DNA of 64,000 bases, from contig OW568882.1 in assembly GCA_938743325.2 (NCBI GenBank), forward strand, positions 372,001 through 436,000. The letters run 5' to 3'. Source of the stretch: Pycnococcus provasolii. Its lineage: Eukaryota; Chlorophyta; Pseudoscourfieldiophyceae; Pseudoscourfieldiales; Pycnococcaceae. Below, one piece after another: positions 1-9,186 of the stretch. The notes below the pieces were generated by a model. The model did not search any database. It had not been told where the DNA came from and saw only the letters and a program-made list of their open reading frames with translations. Numbering within the stretch: position 1 is the first letter of the stretch; each line of letters opens with the position of its first letter. The position numbers and the translations under genes are program-made.

Positions 1-2279
1 CTAAGTGCATTGGCAAGTACAGCATGACGCACGACAGTACTCAAAAGGCGTTGGCAGGGCTCAGATCCTGAGCATGCGGCTTTCATGAGCTCCTGCAGCA
101 CGCTATTTCCTTCCGATGTGAGCAATGCAGATCCCACCTCCGCCGCCGTCTTAGAGCTCGCACACACGCCACCCAGGATTGCATACTTGCTCTCGTCGCG
201 TACAGCGGAGAGCACGAAGTCGAGTTGTGCCTGCGAATCGGTGAGCAGCCTGCCGAGGTAACGTCCGACCAACTCTGACGCCATTTTCGAAAGCTCGCTC
301 GCTGAGTCAATCGCCGCAAGTCTCATCAGGAGGGTTTTCAATTCATCGATCTGTTCCTTCGAGAAGTCCTCATTATCCTCTTGCACGTGTGGGACATCTG
401 TGAGCCAGCACTCGACGACGTAGAGAACATCGTGGCAGAAGGCTTCCGATTTCTCTTCATCGCCTCTAACAAAAAGCGCCAGAAGAGCTGTGCATCGATC
501 TAGGGAAAAGTCTCTTGCCCAGGGCGGTGGCTGATCGAGCTTCATCATCTGAACACAGGATTTCAACAAGGATGCCACCGAAGCCTCGGCGTCGCCTGCA
601 TTGTAGTCGTGAAGGGGGCACATCTCATCGTTGCCGGAGCCATTCGTCACAGCGGTTAGCGCCGCGGTCACGCAACCAATGGCACGCTCAGCGATGGCTG
701 GCATGCGATGTGCGCGAGACGCGACGGCGACGACGACGTCGAGCAGGGCGTTCATGCTCCCTGTGGTCGCGGCAAGTGCTGCCAACGCTGCCAGCGCGCC
801 ACCTGCGCTAGCGTCAAGACGCTTCCGCAACGAGTCGAGCAGAGGCGCAACGGCTGGTGCAGCGCTGTCGGCGCCGCTGCCGAGAAAGAAGGGCGGTATC
901 GCGAGCGTGGACTCAGCCATCCCCACGAGGATGCCCTCTGCCGCCTCGGCGGGCAGCGCGGCGACCAGATCCATAGACATACGCATTTGGATCTGCATCG
1001 CGGCGGCAAGGGGGCTATGCGGACGCACATACTTCTTCTTTCTGCGGCGCACACCGACGTTGATCAGTGTCATGCTCGACGGGCCATCTTCGAATGTAAC
1101 TATGGGATGCACGCCATTGGGAAACATGTTCGCAAATCCGCCTCTTGGGCGACCTTGCACGCCAACATTCGTGCCGTTGCGGTGGAAGTCGATCGTTCCC
1201 CTGTCGAGGTCTAGATCTACCCGAATTGTGTCGCCTTCACGTATCGCGCGGCTGCTGTCCGCCTCAGCCAACTTTTCACCGGCACACCGAATCACGCCGT
1301 TGTTGAGATAGTAGGTGCGATAACGAAATTCCTGCGGGTCGAGGTTAAGGTCAGCGTCTGGCGGTGCGATGCCGACGAACATGTCCCCTACGAGTTTGTC
1401 CACGCGAATTTCCCAGATGTGACGTCCGCGCCGTAGAGCGGGATTGGCAAGAGCCGTCGCCTTCCGATCTCCTTCGGTGGCGCAGTGCACGGCATCTCTG
1501 TCGACGGTCAGGCCTTCACCACACCGACCCCACTGCAGGGCCGTTCGCCCTGGTCTGCGCAGCTCGCCGGCGTACTCGCTTGCACGCATTTTGATGAGTC
1601 CATGTCTCCACTCCAGCACGTCAAGGTCGGTGCCACTCGCTCCGGGGTGGAACCTCAGCGTGACCTCCCTCTGGACGCGCGCGCGTCTTGCCGTGGCAAC
1701 TGCGGGATACGTGGAGTGCGAAGTCTGAGCGGCATCGGTGAGGACGTCGTGCCACTCCTCTTGAGTGAGAGCACCAGGTGCCTCAGACTTTTCCCCCTTC
1801 ACGGCATCCATCCTAGCCTTGGCGAGCGTGTCACACTCGACATACTGCGCGGCCAGCCGCATGAGCTCGGACGGTTCACGCGCGAGTGCTTCCTTTGCGG
1901 TCCACAAGTTGAGTATGTCTGAAGAAGGCTTCGTCGGCGCGTTGTTGTTATTGTCGACGGCGAGTGCTTGTTCCCTTCTCTGTTCTCTTCTCTGTTGCCT
2001 TCTTCTGACTGAGGAGTCTTCTGAGTTCTGATCGTCGTCGTCGTCGTCGTCATCGACGTCGTCCCTGTCAACGTCGTCCTGGTCGTCGTCGTCGGAGTCG
2101 GAGTCAATGTCATCGTCGTCAATGACGTCTTCATCGTCATCGTCATCATCCTCGTGATCAGAGTAGTCACCTTCGTTGTCAGAGTCATTTTCATCGGAAT
2201 CCACCTCGTCCTCCTCTGAATCATCACCCGAGGACGACGACGACGACGACGACGACGACGGATCCACGAAGAGCGACAT
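1..2279 (-). CDS. SPRY-domain protein with acidic N-terminus (C-terminus outside window)
   Basis: From the ATG at 2279 the minus strand stays open for 759 codons and runs off the left edge, so the C-terminus is missing. The N-terminus is a Ser run followed by about 60 residues dominated by Asp and Glu, then a short Arg/Gln-rich stretch. Residues ~245-410 carry SPRY (B30.2-type) beta-sandwich signatures in the right order: RGRHIWEIRVD, FVGIAPP, DLDRGTIDFHRNG and PIVTFEDG. SPRY domains bind partner proteins, often in ubiquitin-ligase or chromatin complexes. The remainder is Ala/Leu-rich and helical, with no domain I recognise. A TTAGGGTTAGGG motif lies about 156 bp upstream of the start. The SPRY call is secure from motif order; the cellular role is unknown. 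Confidence 0.75.
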   Translation of the reverse strand, partial: MSLFVDPSSSSSSSSSSGDDSEEDEVDSDENDSDNEGDYSDHEDDDDDDEDVIDDDDIDSDSDDDDQDDVDRDDVDDDDDDDDQNSEDSSVRRRQQRREQRREQALAVDNNNNAPTKPSSDILNLWTAKEALAREPSELMRLAAQYVECDTLAKARMDAVKGEKSEAPGALTQEEWHDVLTDAAQTSHSTYPAVATARRARVQREVTLRFHPGASGTDLDVLEWRHGLIKMRASEYAGELRRPGRTALQWGRCGEGLTVDRDAVHCATEGDRKATALANPALRRGRHIWEIRVDKLVGDMFVGIAPPDADLNLDPQEFRYRTYYLNNGVIRCAGEKLAEADSSRAIREGDTIRVDLDLDRGTIDFHRNGTNVGVQGRPRGGFANMFPNGVHPIVTFEDGPSSMTLINVGVRRRKKKYVRPHSPLAAAMQIQMRMSMDLVAALPAEAAEGILVGMAESTLAIPPFFLGSGADSAAPAVAPLLDSLRKRLDASAGGALAALAALAATTGSMNALLDVVVAVASRAHRMPAIAERAIGCVTAALTAVTNGSGNDEMCPLHDYNAGDAEASVASLLKSCVQMMKLDQPPPWARDFSLDRCTALLALFVRGDEEKSEAFCHDVLYVVECWLTDVPHVQEDNEDFSKEQIDELKTLLMRLAAIDSASELSKMASELVGRYLGRLLTDSQAQLDFVLSAVRDESKYAILGGVCASSKTAAEVGSALLTSEGNSVLQELMKAACSGSEPCQRLLSTVVRHAVLANAL

Positions 2280-2434
2280 CAAAACTTACGTACTTCGTAG
2301 CAAGCAAGTGAGCAGGCAAGCACGCACAAGCGAGCGAATGCGGAAAGCAGGGGAAAAGGGAAACTGGCACGCGCGTGATGTGAAGATGTCAAGACGAAGA
2401 AAGAGCCCCGGTGCCCCTGGTCTTGGAATTGTTT

Positions 2435-2446
2435 TAGGGTTAGGGC
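2435..2446. promoter_or_regulatory. Telomere-like motif upstream of the SPRY gene
   Basis: Two TTAGGG units about 156 bp upstream of the minus-strand start at 2279. The same motif recurs upstream of other starts in this window. A role as a telobox-type promoter element is inferred. Confidence 0.4.
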
Positions 2447-2539
2447 TAGCCCGCGTGCTTCCGCGTGCTTCGTCTCAAGTGAGTCTTTCTTTCTTTTCTA
2501 GTACTATTTATAGGTACAAAGTACAACGTTGTCGTGCAG

Positions 2540-3733
2540 TCACATCTCTCTCATACTCGCCGCGCGCTTGTAATGCACGTTCTCGCCGTTCGTCGTCTCA
2601 GGGGGGTGGGGATTATGGCGCGCATCGTCGAGCGAGTCCACGAGAATCTGACTCACGTTTTCAAATAACGCGTGGCAGAACGCCTCCATCTTCAGGTGAT
2701 TAGGCCTCAGCTGAAATGGCGACTCGCACTCCGACGCCGCTGATTCGACGCCCAAGAAAGCCACGCTGACGAGCGCGACGGTTGGAATTGTTCCCCATAG
2801 CCAGCTCTGCTCAAACACAAACGGCATCAGCAGCAAAGCGATCAGCAAGTACGACCTTAAGTGACTGACGTACACGATAGGAAGGGGAGTGCTTCGAATG
2901 CGCTCCATGCCACCGCACTGACCGACGAGTCCGTCGAGATAGCCCTCGAGAGTGCGCAGAATCGTTGAGCGCCTCTCGCCCAACGCCGCGGTTGTAGACG
3001 CGTCGACGGCTAGCGCGTCGGCAAGCACGCGCCTGAGCTCCGCTGCCACACGAAGTGGTGGGTGTGCAGCGCTTGCAACCTTGCGAACGTAGTCCGCGGA
3101 CGTGAAGATGCCAGCGAGTTGCTCGACGTCAATTGTGCTATCGCTGCGCAGAAGCTGCTTGGTTGCCACGGCAAACAAGCAAGTCAAGGCACACACGGCG
3201 TCGGCTTGCTCACGGTCCAGGTGCACGCACGCTGAGCATGCCATCAAGCGCCCGAGTTCCACCAGCTTGCCCCACTTCTCACGGGAGTCCCAGTATCTCT
3301 TCGCCGCACGATTCAGGCGAAAGACGAGCAGAAAGCCAAGAGTCGTGATGATGAGCGCGTACGCCGACTCGATGTTCGACGGCAGGTCCCACTTGTTATC
3401 GTGCAGGTAGAGCTGCGCCGCACACGTCCAAGCCACGGAAATCGCGTTAATGACTGTGAATGGCAGAACGATTCCACTCAATGCTCTTCCACGCATCGTG
3501 AAGACGGTTCGAAACCAGCCGGCGGAACTGGGCGGCGATCCTTCCATCGGCTCGCCGAGCCGTTGGAACGCCAGCGAGCGCGTGAGTGCGTGCGAGCGCA
3601 TGCGCGCCGCAAGGCACAGCTGCGACGACGACCCAAGCGAATCATCCTGCTCCGTTGTTGTGGATGGCGAGGTAGCCTGCCAACCAGGAGACGACAGGTA
3701 CACTGGTGTTGGCGACGGCGGCGGCACCACCAT
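2540..3733 (-). CDS. Bestrophin-like (RFP-TM) anion channel
   Basis: A 397-residue protein from the ATG at 3733; the open frame continues upstream only to a TTG at 3862, through a 32-bp repeat shared with the neighbouring retroelement region, so the inner ATG is preferred. Family signatures are clear: FRLNRAAKRYWDSREKWG near residue 138 (the bestrophin R.n.aY.RwwE.R..WG block), TPLPIVYVSHLR near 280, and GVESAASECESPFQL near 330. Hydrophobic segments lie at ~80-100, 120-140 and 295-330. The family forms pentameric chloride or bicarbonate channels; green-lineage members such as VCCN1 act in thylakoids. The first ~45 residues are Pro/Ser/Thr-rich and could be a targeting peptide. Plastid location is inference. 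Confidence 0.8.
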   Translation of the reverse strand: MVVPPPSPTPVYLSSPGWQATSPSTTTEQDDSLGSSSQLCLAARMRSHALTRSLAFQRLGEPMEGSPPSSAGWFRTVFTMRGRALSGIVLPFTVINAISVAWTCAAQLYLHDNKWDLPSNIESAYALIITTLGFLLVFRLNRAAKRYWDSREKWGKLVELGRLMACSACVHLDREQADAVCALTCLFAVATKQLLRSDSTIDVEQLAGIFTSADYVRKVASAAHPPLRVAAELRRVLADALAVDASTTAALGERRSTILRTLEGYLDGLVGQCGGMERIRSTPLPIVYVSHLRSYLLIALLLMPFVFEQSWLWGTIPTVALVSVAFLGVESAASECESPFQLRPNHLKMEAFCHALFENVSQILVDSLDDARHNPHPPETTNGENVHYKRAASMREM

Positions 3734-4500
3734 GACTTGGAGGCGCCGATAGACGCCGACGTGGAACCAAACCCCGACCAAACCACCGACCAGACGAAAC
3801 TTCGTTTGGGGGATGCAGTAGCAATCTGCAGCGCGGCGAATGACCAGAGATGAAGACAACAAAAATTAGTATCAACGGTAAAAAGAAGTGTGTTTCTAAC
3901 CTACTCCCCCATGGATTGGCAGAGGGAAGAATGATCACACCTTTATGCTTGTCGACGGTTTGGATGGGCTCGGCATAAGTACAATTGGGAACCCCAAGGA
4001 TTGGATTGATACGAACCCTACGCGCAGCCAGTCCCGTAGTCATTCTTGACGTTGAAGCTAGTCACCAACTGCGTGACGACACGCTACGACCTGAAAACAC
4101 CATGCTTTTGCATGCCGCGACGTCTGCTGCTCGTGCCATTGACGATGCACCACCTCAACGCGCCGCTGTCTTCCCTTCCATTCCGGTCGCTCCACCACCC
4201 GTCGCGCCGCTCAATTCTCCTCTATATCTTCCTCCTTCTGCCTCACCGTTGTTGTAGGTAGAAGACCTTAAGGTAGTGAAAGTGCTTAAGGTAAAAAGGT
4301 TTGTTACTAGAATGAAAGTAAAAGGCAGAGGTAGGGAAGAGGAGAAGGTCTAGGAGGCCTCCAAGAAGACTAGGGAGCAAAGCATGAGGGTCCATGCTTT
4401 GAACCATGAGCCATTCAAAAGAGTGGAGATAAGGAACGGAAAGAATGTCGACATGCATGTGCAATCCATGCTTTGCAACTTATAACCATAAAATATAACC
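3734..4500. other. Gene-free stretch: left part of retroelement-derived region
   Basis: Holds the left 32-bp repeat (3769-3800), a GC-poorer segment after about 4250, and no frame that looks like a host gene. The segment just upstream of 4501 is probably element-derived, since the RNase H-like frame starts there. Confidence 0.4.
3769..3800 (+). repeat. 32-bp direct repeat, left copy
   Basis: Matches 5533-5564 over 32 bp in the same orientation. It contains an internal imperfect duplication of an ACCGACCA-like unit. The two copies bracket the RNase H-like retroelement fragment and may be remnants of terminal repeats; the flanking bases differ. Confidence 0.6.
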
Positions 4501-5112
4501 ATGATATCTTCTGGTGAGTGTCGTTACACTGACGCACTCGACCTCAGCCTTCGCTACCTGCAAGAGCTGCTGCCGACGCTGCCGCCGAAGGTGCACGTCT
4601 TCGTCGGAAACGATGGAGAGGCTCACGTCGCACGAATCTACGCAGACGCGTCGACGTCTTACGGCATCGGAGGCGTGATGCTTGTTGACGAGCTGTCATG
4701 GTACTTTTCGCTGGCAGTACCACAGCTGCTGCACTTGCGCATTGAAGTGCTCGAACTGCTTGCTGCGGCAGCAGCGTACTATACGCTCGCGCATCTGCTA
4801 CCGCCTGACCGCGTCGTCGTCCACTTCATCGACTCGCAGGTGGCTTTCGCATGGGTAGCCAAAGGCTACGCCTCTCAGCTTCACGTCGCGGACATTGTGA
4901 ACAGACTGCACCTCGACCACATGCACAGACAAGTCTGGTTCGAGTGGTTGGACTCGGATGCCAACATCGCTGACATTCCGAGCAGAGGAGATCCGGATGA
5001 TCCTGCCCTGGCTGGAGACTACGCCATACTACGTGAACTGGGTGCAACGCGCGTAACCGCGAAACTCCCACCCATCCCACCCTCTTTCTACGCAGCCGCC
5101 GATACCCCTTGA
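4501..5112 (+). mobile_element. Retroelement fossil: RNase H-like domain
   Basis: A 203-residue frame reads as the ribonuclease H-like part of a retrotransposon polyprotein: YADASTSYGIGGVML (first acidic residue), IEVLELLAAAAAYY, VHFIDSQVAFAWVAKGYA and WFEWLDSDANIADIPSRG, the last typical of the end of retroelement RNase H domains. No reverse transcriptase, integrase or recombinase frame is recognisable beside it, so this is a fragment. The style recalls DIRS-like or gypsy-related elements, but the family cannot be fixed from one domain. It lies between two 32-bp direct repeats (3769-3800 and 5533-5564). The short stretch up to 5943 adds no further domain. Confidence 0.6.
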
Positions 5113-5943
5113 GGTTCTCCCTCTCTGTGTCTGGCACGCTCGGCTTTGCCGTTCCTGCCAGGCATGGGGAAATGGAGAAGTCGACCGCGACGACAACCTC
5201 CTGCCAACGATCCGTTCGTCGTTGGGCGCCCCCACCTGTAATTACACATCTCGTGTAAGACTCGTTGCAGTTACTACTTCTCAAATCGTCGCACAGTTGT
5301 ACACAATCCAAAGGACGGGATTGGCAGGGGGGTTCCCAAAGGAAAACGTGATGACATAACCTGTCGTCGTTTTCCTGTAGTAGTAATGTAAAGAAGATGT
5401 AGATCAGTTAGAGTAGTTAAGTGATGGTTCGATAAGAAACAATAAAAGACAGTTATAAGCAAACATAGGATATAATCGAAATATCTAATCAGTAAAGTAA
5501 ACCCTAGTAGGGTTTGGATAGAAACACGACAGAAACCCCGACCAAACCACCGACCAGACGAAACCCGAACTCGGAAGGAAACCGAACTTCTGCCCTCGGG
5601 ACTGTCTGTGTCTGTCGCCGTTTGTCGCCGTTGGTTCGCAGCCATCATTCTTCATAAATTCCTCCCCCATGCGAACTACACGACAAACATGCAGACATGC
5701 GAAGACACGATCGATTTCGAATATGACGCTGGCTTTGTTTATTAGCGAGCCTCGACTACCACAGTACTACTGGTTGCGTTGTGCTCTGTGCTCTTTACAT
5801 AGCGCGCCTTTACTGTAGGACTGTTTTGCAGATGGGGTGAGGGCTGGGTGCTCGTCGTGCCCACACTCTCTCACGCACCGAATCACGAGTTCATTCTTAC
5901 TTTGCTGTTACCTGAAATACTCACGCAAGTACAGTAAGCCAAG
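5113..5943. other. Gene-free stretch downstream of retroelement fossil
   Basis: Contains the right 32-bp repeat (5533-5564), a palindromic AAACCCTAGTAGGGTTT just before it (about 5499-5515), AT-richer sequence, and the 5' flank of the secreted-protein gene at 5944. No supportable gene. Confidence 0.4.
5533..5564 (+). repeat. 32-bp direct repeat, right copy
   Basis: Same orientation and sequence as 3769-3800, about 1.76 kb away, flanking the RNase H-like fragment. Confidence 0.6.
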
Positions 5944-7236
5944 ATGATGAAGACCGCAGCTACGCTCTCCGCCCTCACGGCGCTTGCCGCCACCACGACG
6001 ACGACGACTGGGAACGTTGTTGTGATGGCTGAAGAGTCCTATGATTCCTATTCATCGTACGACAACAAATATGGCGGTGTTGACAAATACGGCAAGTACG
6101 GTGGCTACAAAGACTACGGCAAGTACGGTGGCTACACTGACAAGTACGGTGGCTACGATGACTACGGCTATGGCATGTATCCAAAGTACTCCTTCTTCAA
6201 GCCGTGGACCTGGAAGTACAAGAACTCCTACAACTACTACGATAGCAAGGACGACCACTACGACCCGCACGAGTCCGACCACCACCACTACGCAAACCTC
6301 GAGGAGGAAGCGCACAAGCTCATTGGTGTCCAACGAGAGAAGATTGTGGAGAAGGAATTTGACTTTCGACGTGAAGTGAATTTGACCCTAGTGTGTGATG
6401 GCATCTCTCAGTTGTGGACAGAGGATGGCTGTCTGTCTGATTTCGCTCGAGAGAATTTTATGATCCCAGACAACTTTACTCTCTCCTCCGACCGAAAAGC
6501 GCTCAACGTTCAATTTTTGGAGTTTTGTACCCCAGAGGCTGAGGCAGAGTCTATGACCCCAACAGACTACATGACTACGGCATTTAACGGAGCTGATGAA
6601 CAGTCCCTCTGCACCTGCTACTGCCATCCTGGCAAGGTGTCTATTGGATGCCACAGCGAATTCGTTGATGATGGACACCATGCGTTGCATGGCAATGGCA
6701 TGAGCAGTAACTTTAGTCAGATTCTAGAGGAAGCCATCTCTTTCAGCGCCCTCAAGTCGAGGTACGTGCCTGTGAAGAAGCACGGCAAGTCCGAGAAGTA
6801 CTCGAAGTTTGGGTATGACGAGACGAAGTTCACCGGAATCTCACAGTCGATTTTTTCGATCTGCTTCGGTGAACGCTTCCAGTTTCAACTTCCGCCCTTC
6901 CTTGATTTCATGCCGCTCAGTCTTTTGAACCTACAGACGACGCTTCAAGGTTCGACGGAGCCCTTCAAGGCTGGTGATGCGCAGGTTACGACGATTAGTT
7001 CCACCTCAACCATCTGGTCGTACCAAGGCGTCCTAGCTCGGTTCTTTAACGCCAAATATCCGATTTTCCCGTTCGTGCAGACGCGCAAGTATGATTCTCC
7101 GACGTGCCACGCGCCGGAGAATGTGCTGGATAAGTGCAATTTAGCTTGTTCTGACGCATACAACCGTGGCGTAATTCCGGAAAACCACTTCAGTAAGAAA
7201 TGCGGACTCGAACCGTATGGCCCCGGCGATTTCTAG
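5944..7236 (+). CDS. Secreted Tyr/Gly-rich repeat protein, unknown function
   Basis: A 430-residue protein starting at an ATG in an AAG ATG ATG context. Residues 1-28 form a signal peptide ending near VVVMAEE. Residues ~35-85 are imperfect repeats of a KYGGY(K/T)D type unit, followed by a second Tyr/His/Asp-rich part to ~115. The rest is a globular-looking domain with Cys residues (CDGI, EDGCL, EFCTPE, CTCYCHPG, SICFGE, TCHAPE, DKCNLACS, KKCGLEP) that suggest disulfides, plus N-glycosylation-type sequons. I do not recognise the family. Tyr/Gly repeats occur in structural wall or adhesive proteins, so an extracellular scaffold role is plausible but only inferred. No GPI signal or membrane anchor is visible at the C-terminus. 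Confidence 0.75.
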   Translation: MMKTAATLSALTALAATTTTTTGNVVVMAEESYDSYSSYDNKYGGVDKYGKYGGYKDYGKYGGYTDKYGGYDDYGYGMYPKYSFFKPWTWKYKNSYNYYDSKDDHYDPHESDHHHYANLEEEAHKLIGVQREKIVEKEFDFRREVNLTLVCDGISQLWTEDGCLSDFARENFMIPDNFTLSSDRKALNVQFLEFCTPEAEAESMTPTDYMTTAFNGADEQSLCTCYCHPGKVSIGCHSEFVDDGHHALHGNGMSSNFSQILEEAISFSALKSRYVPVKKHGKSEKYSKFGYDETKFTGISQSIFSICFGERFQFQLPPFLDFMPLSLLNLQTTLQGSTEPFKAGDAQVTTISSTSTIWSYQGVLARFFNAKYPIFPFVQTRKYDSPTCHAPENVLDKCNLACSDAYNRGVIPENHFSKKCGLEPYGPGDF

Positions 7237-7695
7237 AATGTGGCTGACGCGGCTGCGGCGGCTGCGACGCCAACGACGCCTTGATGAAGGAGAAGGATTT
7301 TTACTGATTGAGCGTGCTGAGCGTGCTATGGTTGGGAATTGGTTGGAGAGGTGCAGATTTGGAGCGCGACGTTGGAGATGAGAAAGAAAAGACATACACA
7401 GAGAGAGATAGAGAGGTGCTTGAAATGCATCGCTCGCAGTTGCCTAGTTGCCCCGTACGCGCATTAATTTTTTTTTCAATTTTTCAGGATAAAATTGTAA
7501 TGATTCTTTCATAAACCAGCATAGCATACAACGACTTGTCAATATATTATACCTATATATTATATAGTTTTCAGAACCGGTTAATTTGTAACCCCGAAAA
7601 CGAAATCTGTCCTTTTTCCTTTTCCAGGACGCCTCTGCCCTCTGGTTCCGGTCCGACGGGGTGCATTTTTTGGGATTCCCAACTACCATAGCTTG
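7237..7695. other. Intergenic region between secreted protein and methyltransferase
   Basis: AT-rich in its centre, with a TATATTATA-rich stretch near 7540-7565 about 130-155 bp before the methyltransferase ATG. No convincing frame; the short frames here are low in information. Confidence 0.4.
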
Positions 7696-7699
7696 ATGT

Positions 7700-7733
<34 letters not shown>

Positions 7734-8210
7734 TGCCGGTGCCGCCGATGCCGCCTTGCCGTCCCTCCCTCCCTCACTCACGCACATCGCCGCGTCGGCG
7801 TTCTCGCTCGTCACGTCTGCCATACAGTCATCACGTGAAGAGCCGTCTGTGTTGCAAGTCTTCGCACACCCGCAACAAGGACACGCGTGGAGGTCGCGTG
7901 CGCGCGTCGCCATAAAAAACAACGTACTCCCAGAAGACGACAACTTCCACTGCTGCCACTACAGCTCGGTCAAGCAGCAGTACGTCGTCTCCGAGGATCT
8001 CGACGCTGTGAACGCGCCTCGCATCGTATCCATCCTTCACGCGCTACTGCACGCGCTCAACACCTCCTTGGTCTCGTCGAATTTCGCTCGGCGCATTGAA
8101 AGCTGCCGCGTGCTCGTCGCGAGGGAAACCGACGAAGCAATCCTAAACGTCTTTCTCGCTCACGACGACGACGACGACGACGACGACAACGGCAACGACA
8201 ACGGCAACGG

Positions 8211-8242
<32 letters not shown>

Positions 8243-9012
8243 CAACATCGGCTATCATAAGCAACGATGCGCAAGTCTTAACCAAAGCAACGAACAGCGC
8301 ATACGTGCACGTCAGAACGCGAAACAACGTCGTCTTAGCAAGTACGGGTCCCGACGCCGTCACAGAGACGTACCACCTTCGCGATGGGAGATCGCTTCAG
8401 TACATACAGCCGGAGAACTTCTTCAGCAACCCGTCGAGGCACGGATGCGAGTCGACGCTTGACTGGCTGTGCTCGTGCTGCTCTCAGTTCGCAACCACCT
8501 CAACAAACTTGCTTGAACTGTACTGCGGCTGTGGAACGCACACAGTCGCGCTCGCGCCGTTCTTCTCCAACATCGTTGCCGTCGAGCTGCACCCTCGTCT
8601 CGTGGATGCCGCGCGACGCAACGTGCTTGCGAACGCAAAGGCGAATGGCTGCGCAGCACACGTGGACGTCGTCGCCGCGCCGAGCGCGCGCTTCTGCCGA
8701 TCCGTTGTACGAACGAGAGGCAAGTGCCTGCGGAAGCATCTCGTCGACGTGGACGGAGGAGCCAGCGCCTCAGAGTTTCATGTGCTTCTCGTTGACCCGC
8801 CGAGGTGCGGCCTGGACGCAGACACGCTTAAAATGGCGAGCGGATTTGAGCACGTGCTGTACATCTCCTGCTGCAAGGAAAATCTTGCGCGTGATCTCGC
8901 CGTACTGAGTCAGACGCACGTGCTGTGTCGTCCTGTGGCTGTGATTGACCACTTCCCGAACACGGAGTGGGTGGAGACAGCTGTGATGCTTCAAAAGCAA
9001 ATATCACTGTAA
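7696..9012 (+). CDS. TrmA/Trm2-like RNA (uracil-5-)-methyltransferase
   Basis: A 438-residue SAM-dependent methyltransferase of the m5U class, which methylates U54 of tRNA (or rRNA in related enzymes). Signatures: ELYCGCGTHTVAL near residue 273 (SAM motif I), LLVDPPRCGLD near 366 (motif IV) and YISCCKENLARDL near 388, carrying the catalytic Cys (usual form YISCNP.TL.RD). HAWRSRARVAIK near residue 60 matches the N-terminal part of TrmA. The ATG at 7696 directly follows a TTG. The N-terminus is a GCC-encoded Ala run, possibly part of a transit peptide. A GAC/AAC microsatellite inserts an Asp/Asn run at ~156-183, probably a surface loop. Convergent with the isoamylase gene, 174 bp apart. Confidence 0.85.
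8162..8240 (+). repeat. In-frame GAC/AAC microsatellite
   Basis: A trinucleotide/hexanucleotide run encoding Asp and Asn inside the methyltransferase gene. Its length keeps the frame, and it sits between conserved blocks. Confidence 0.75.
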
Positions 9013-9186
9013 ATAAACTGCTTGTACAGTAGAATCAATTCAAATTTTTTTCTCAAAAGTCTTTTATGATTTTTAATGTTATTACCAAAGAAACAAACAA
9101 AATTAGGGCAGCGGTAGGCTCCCACGTTCCAGCCCGTCTAAAATAGATCAGGCATGATGACGCAAGGCGCCCACCAATATGTCGGG

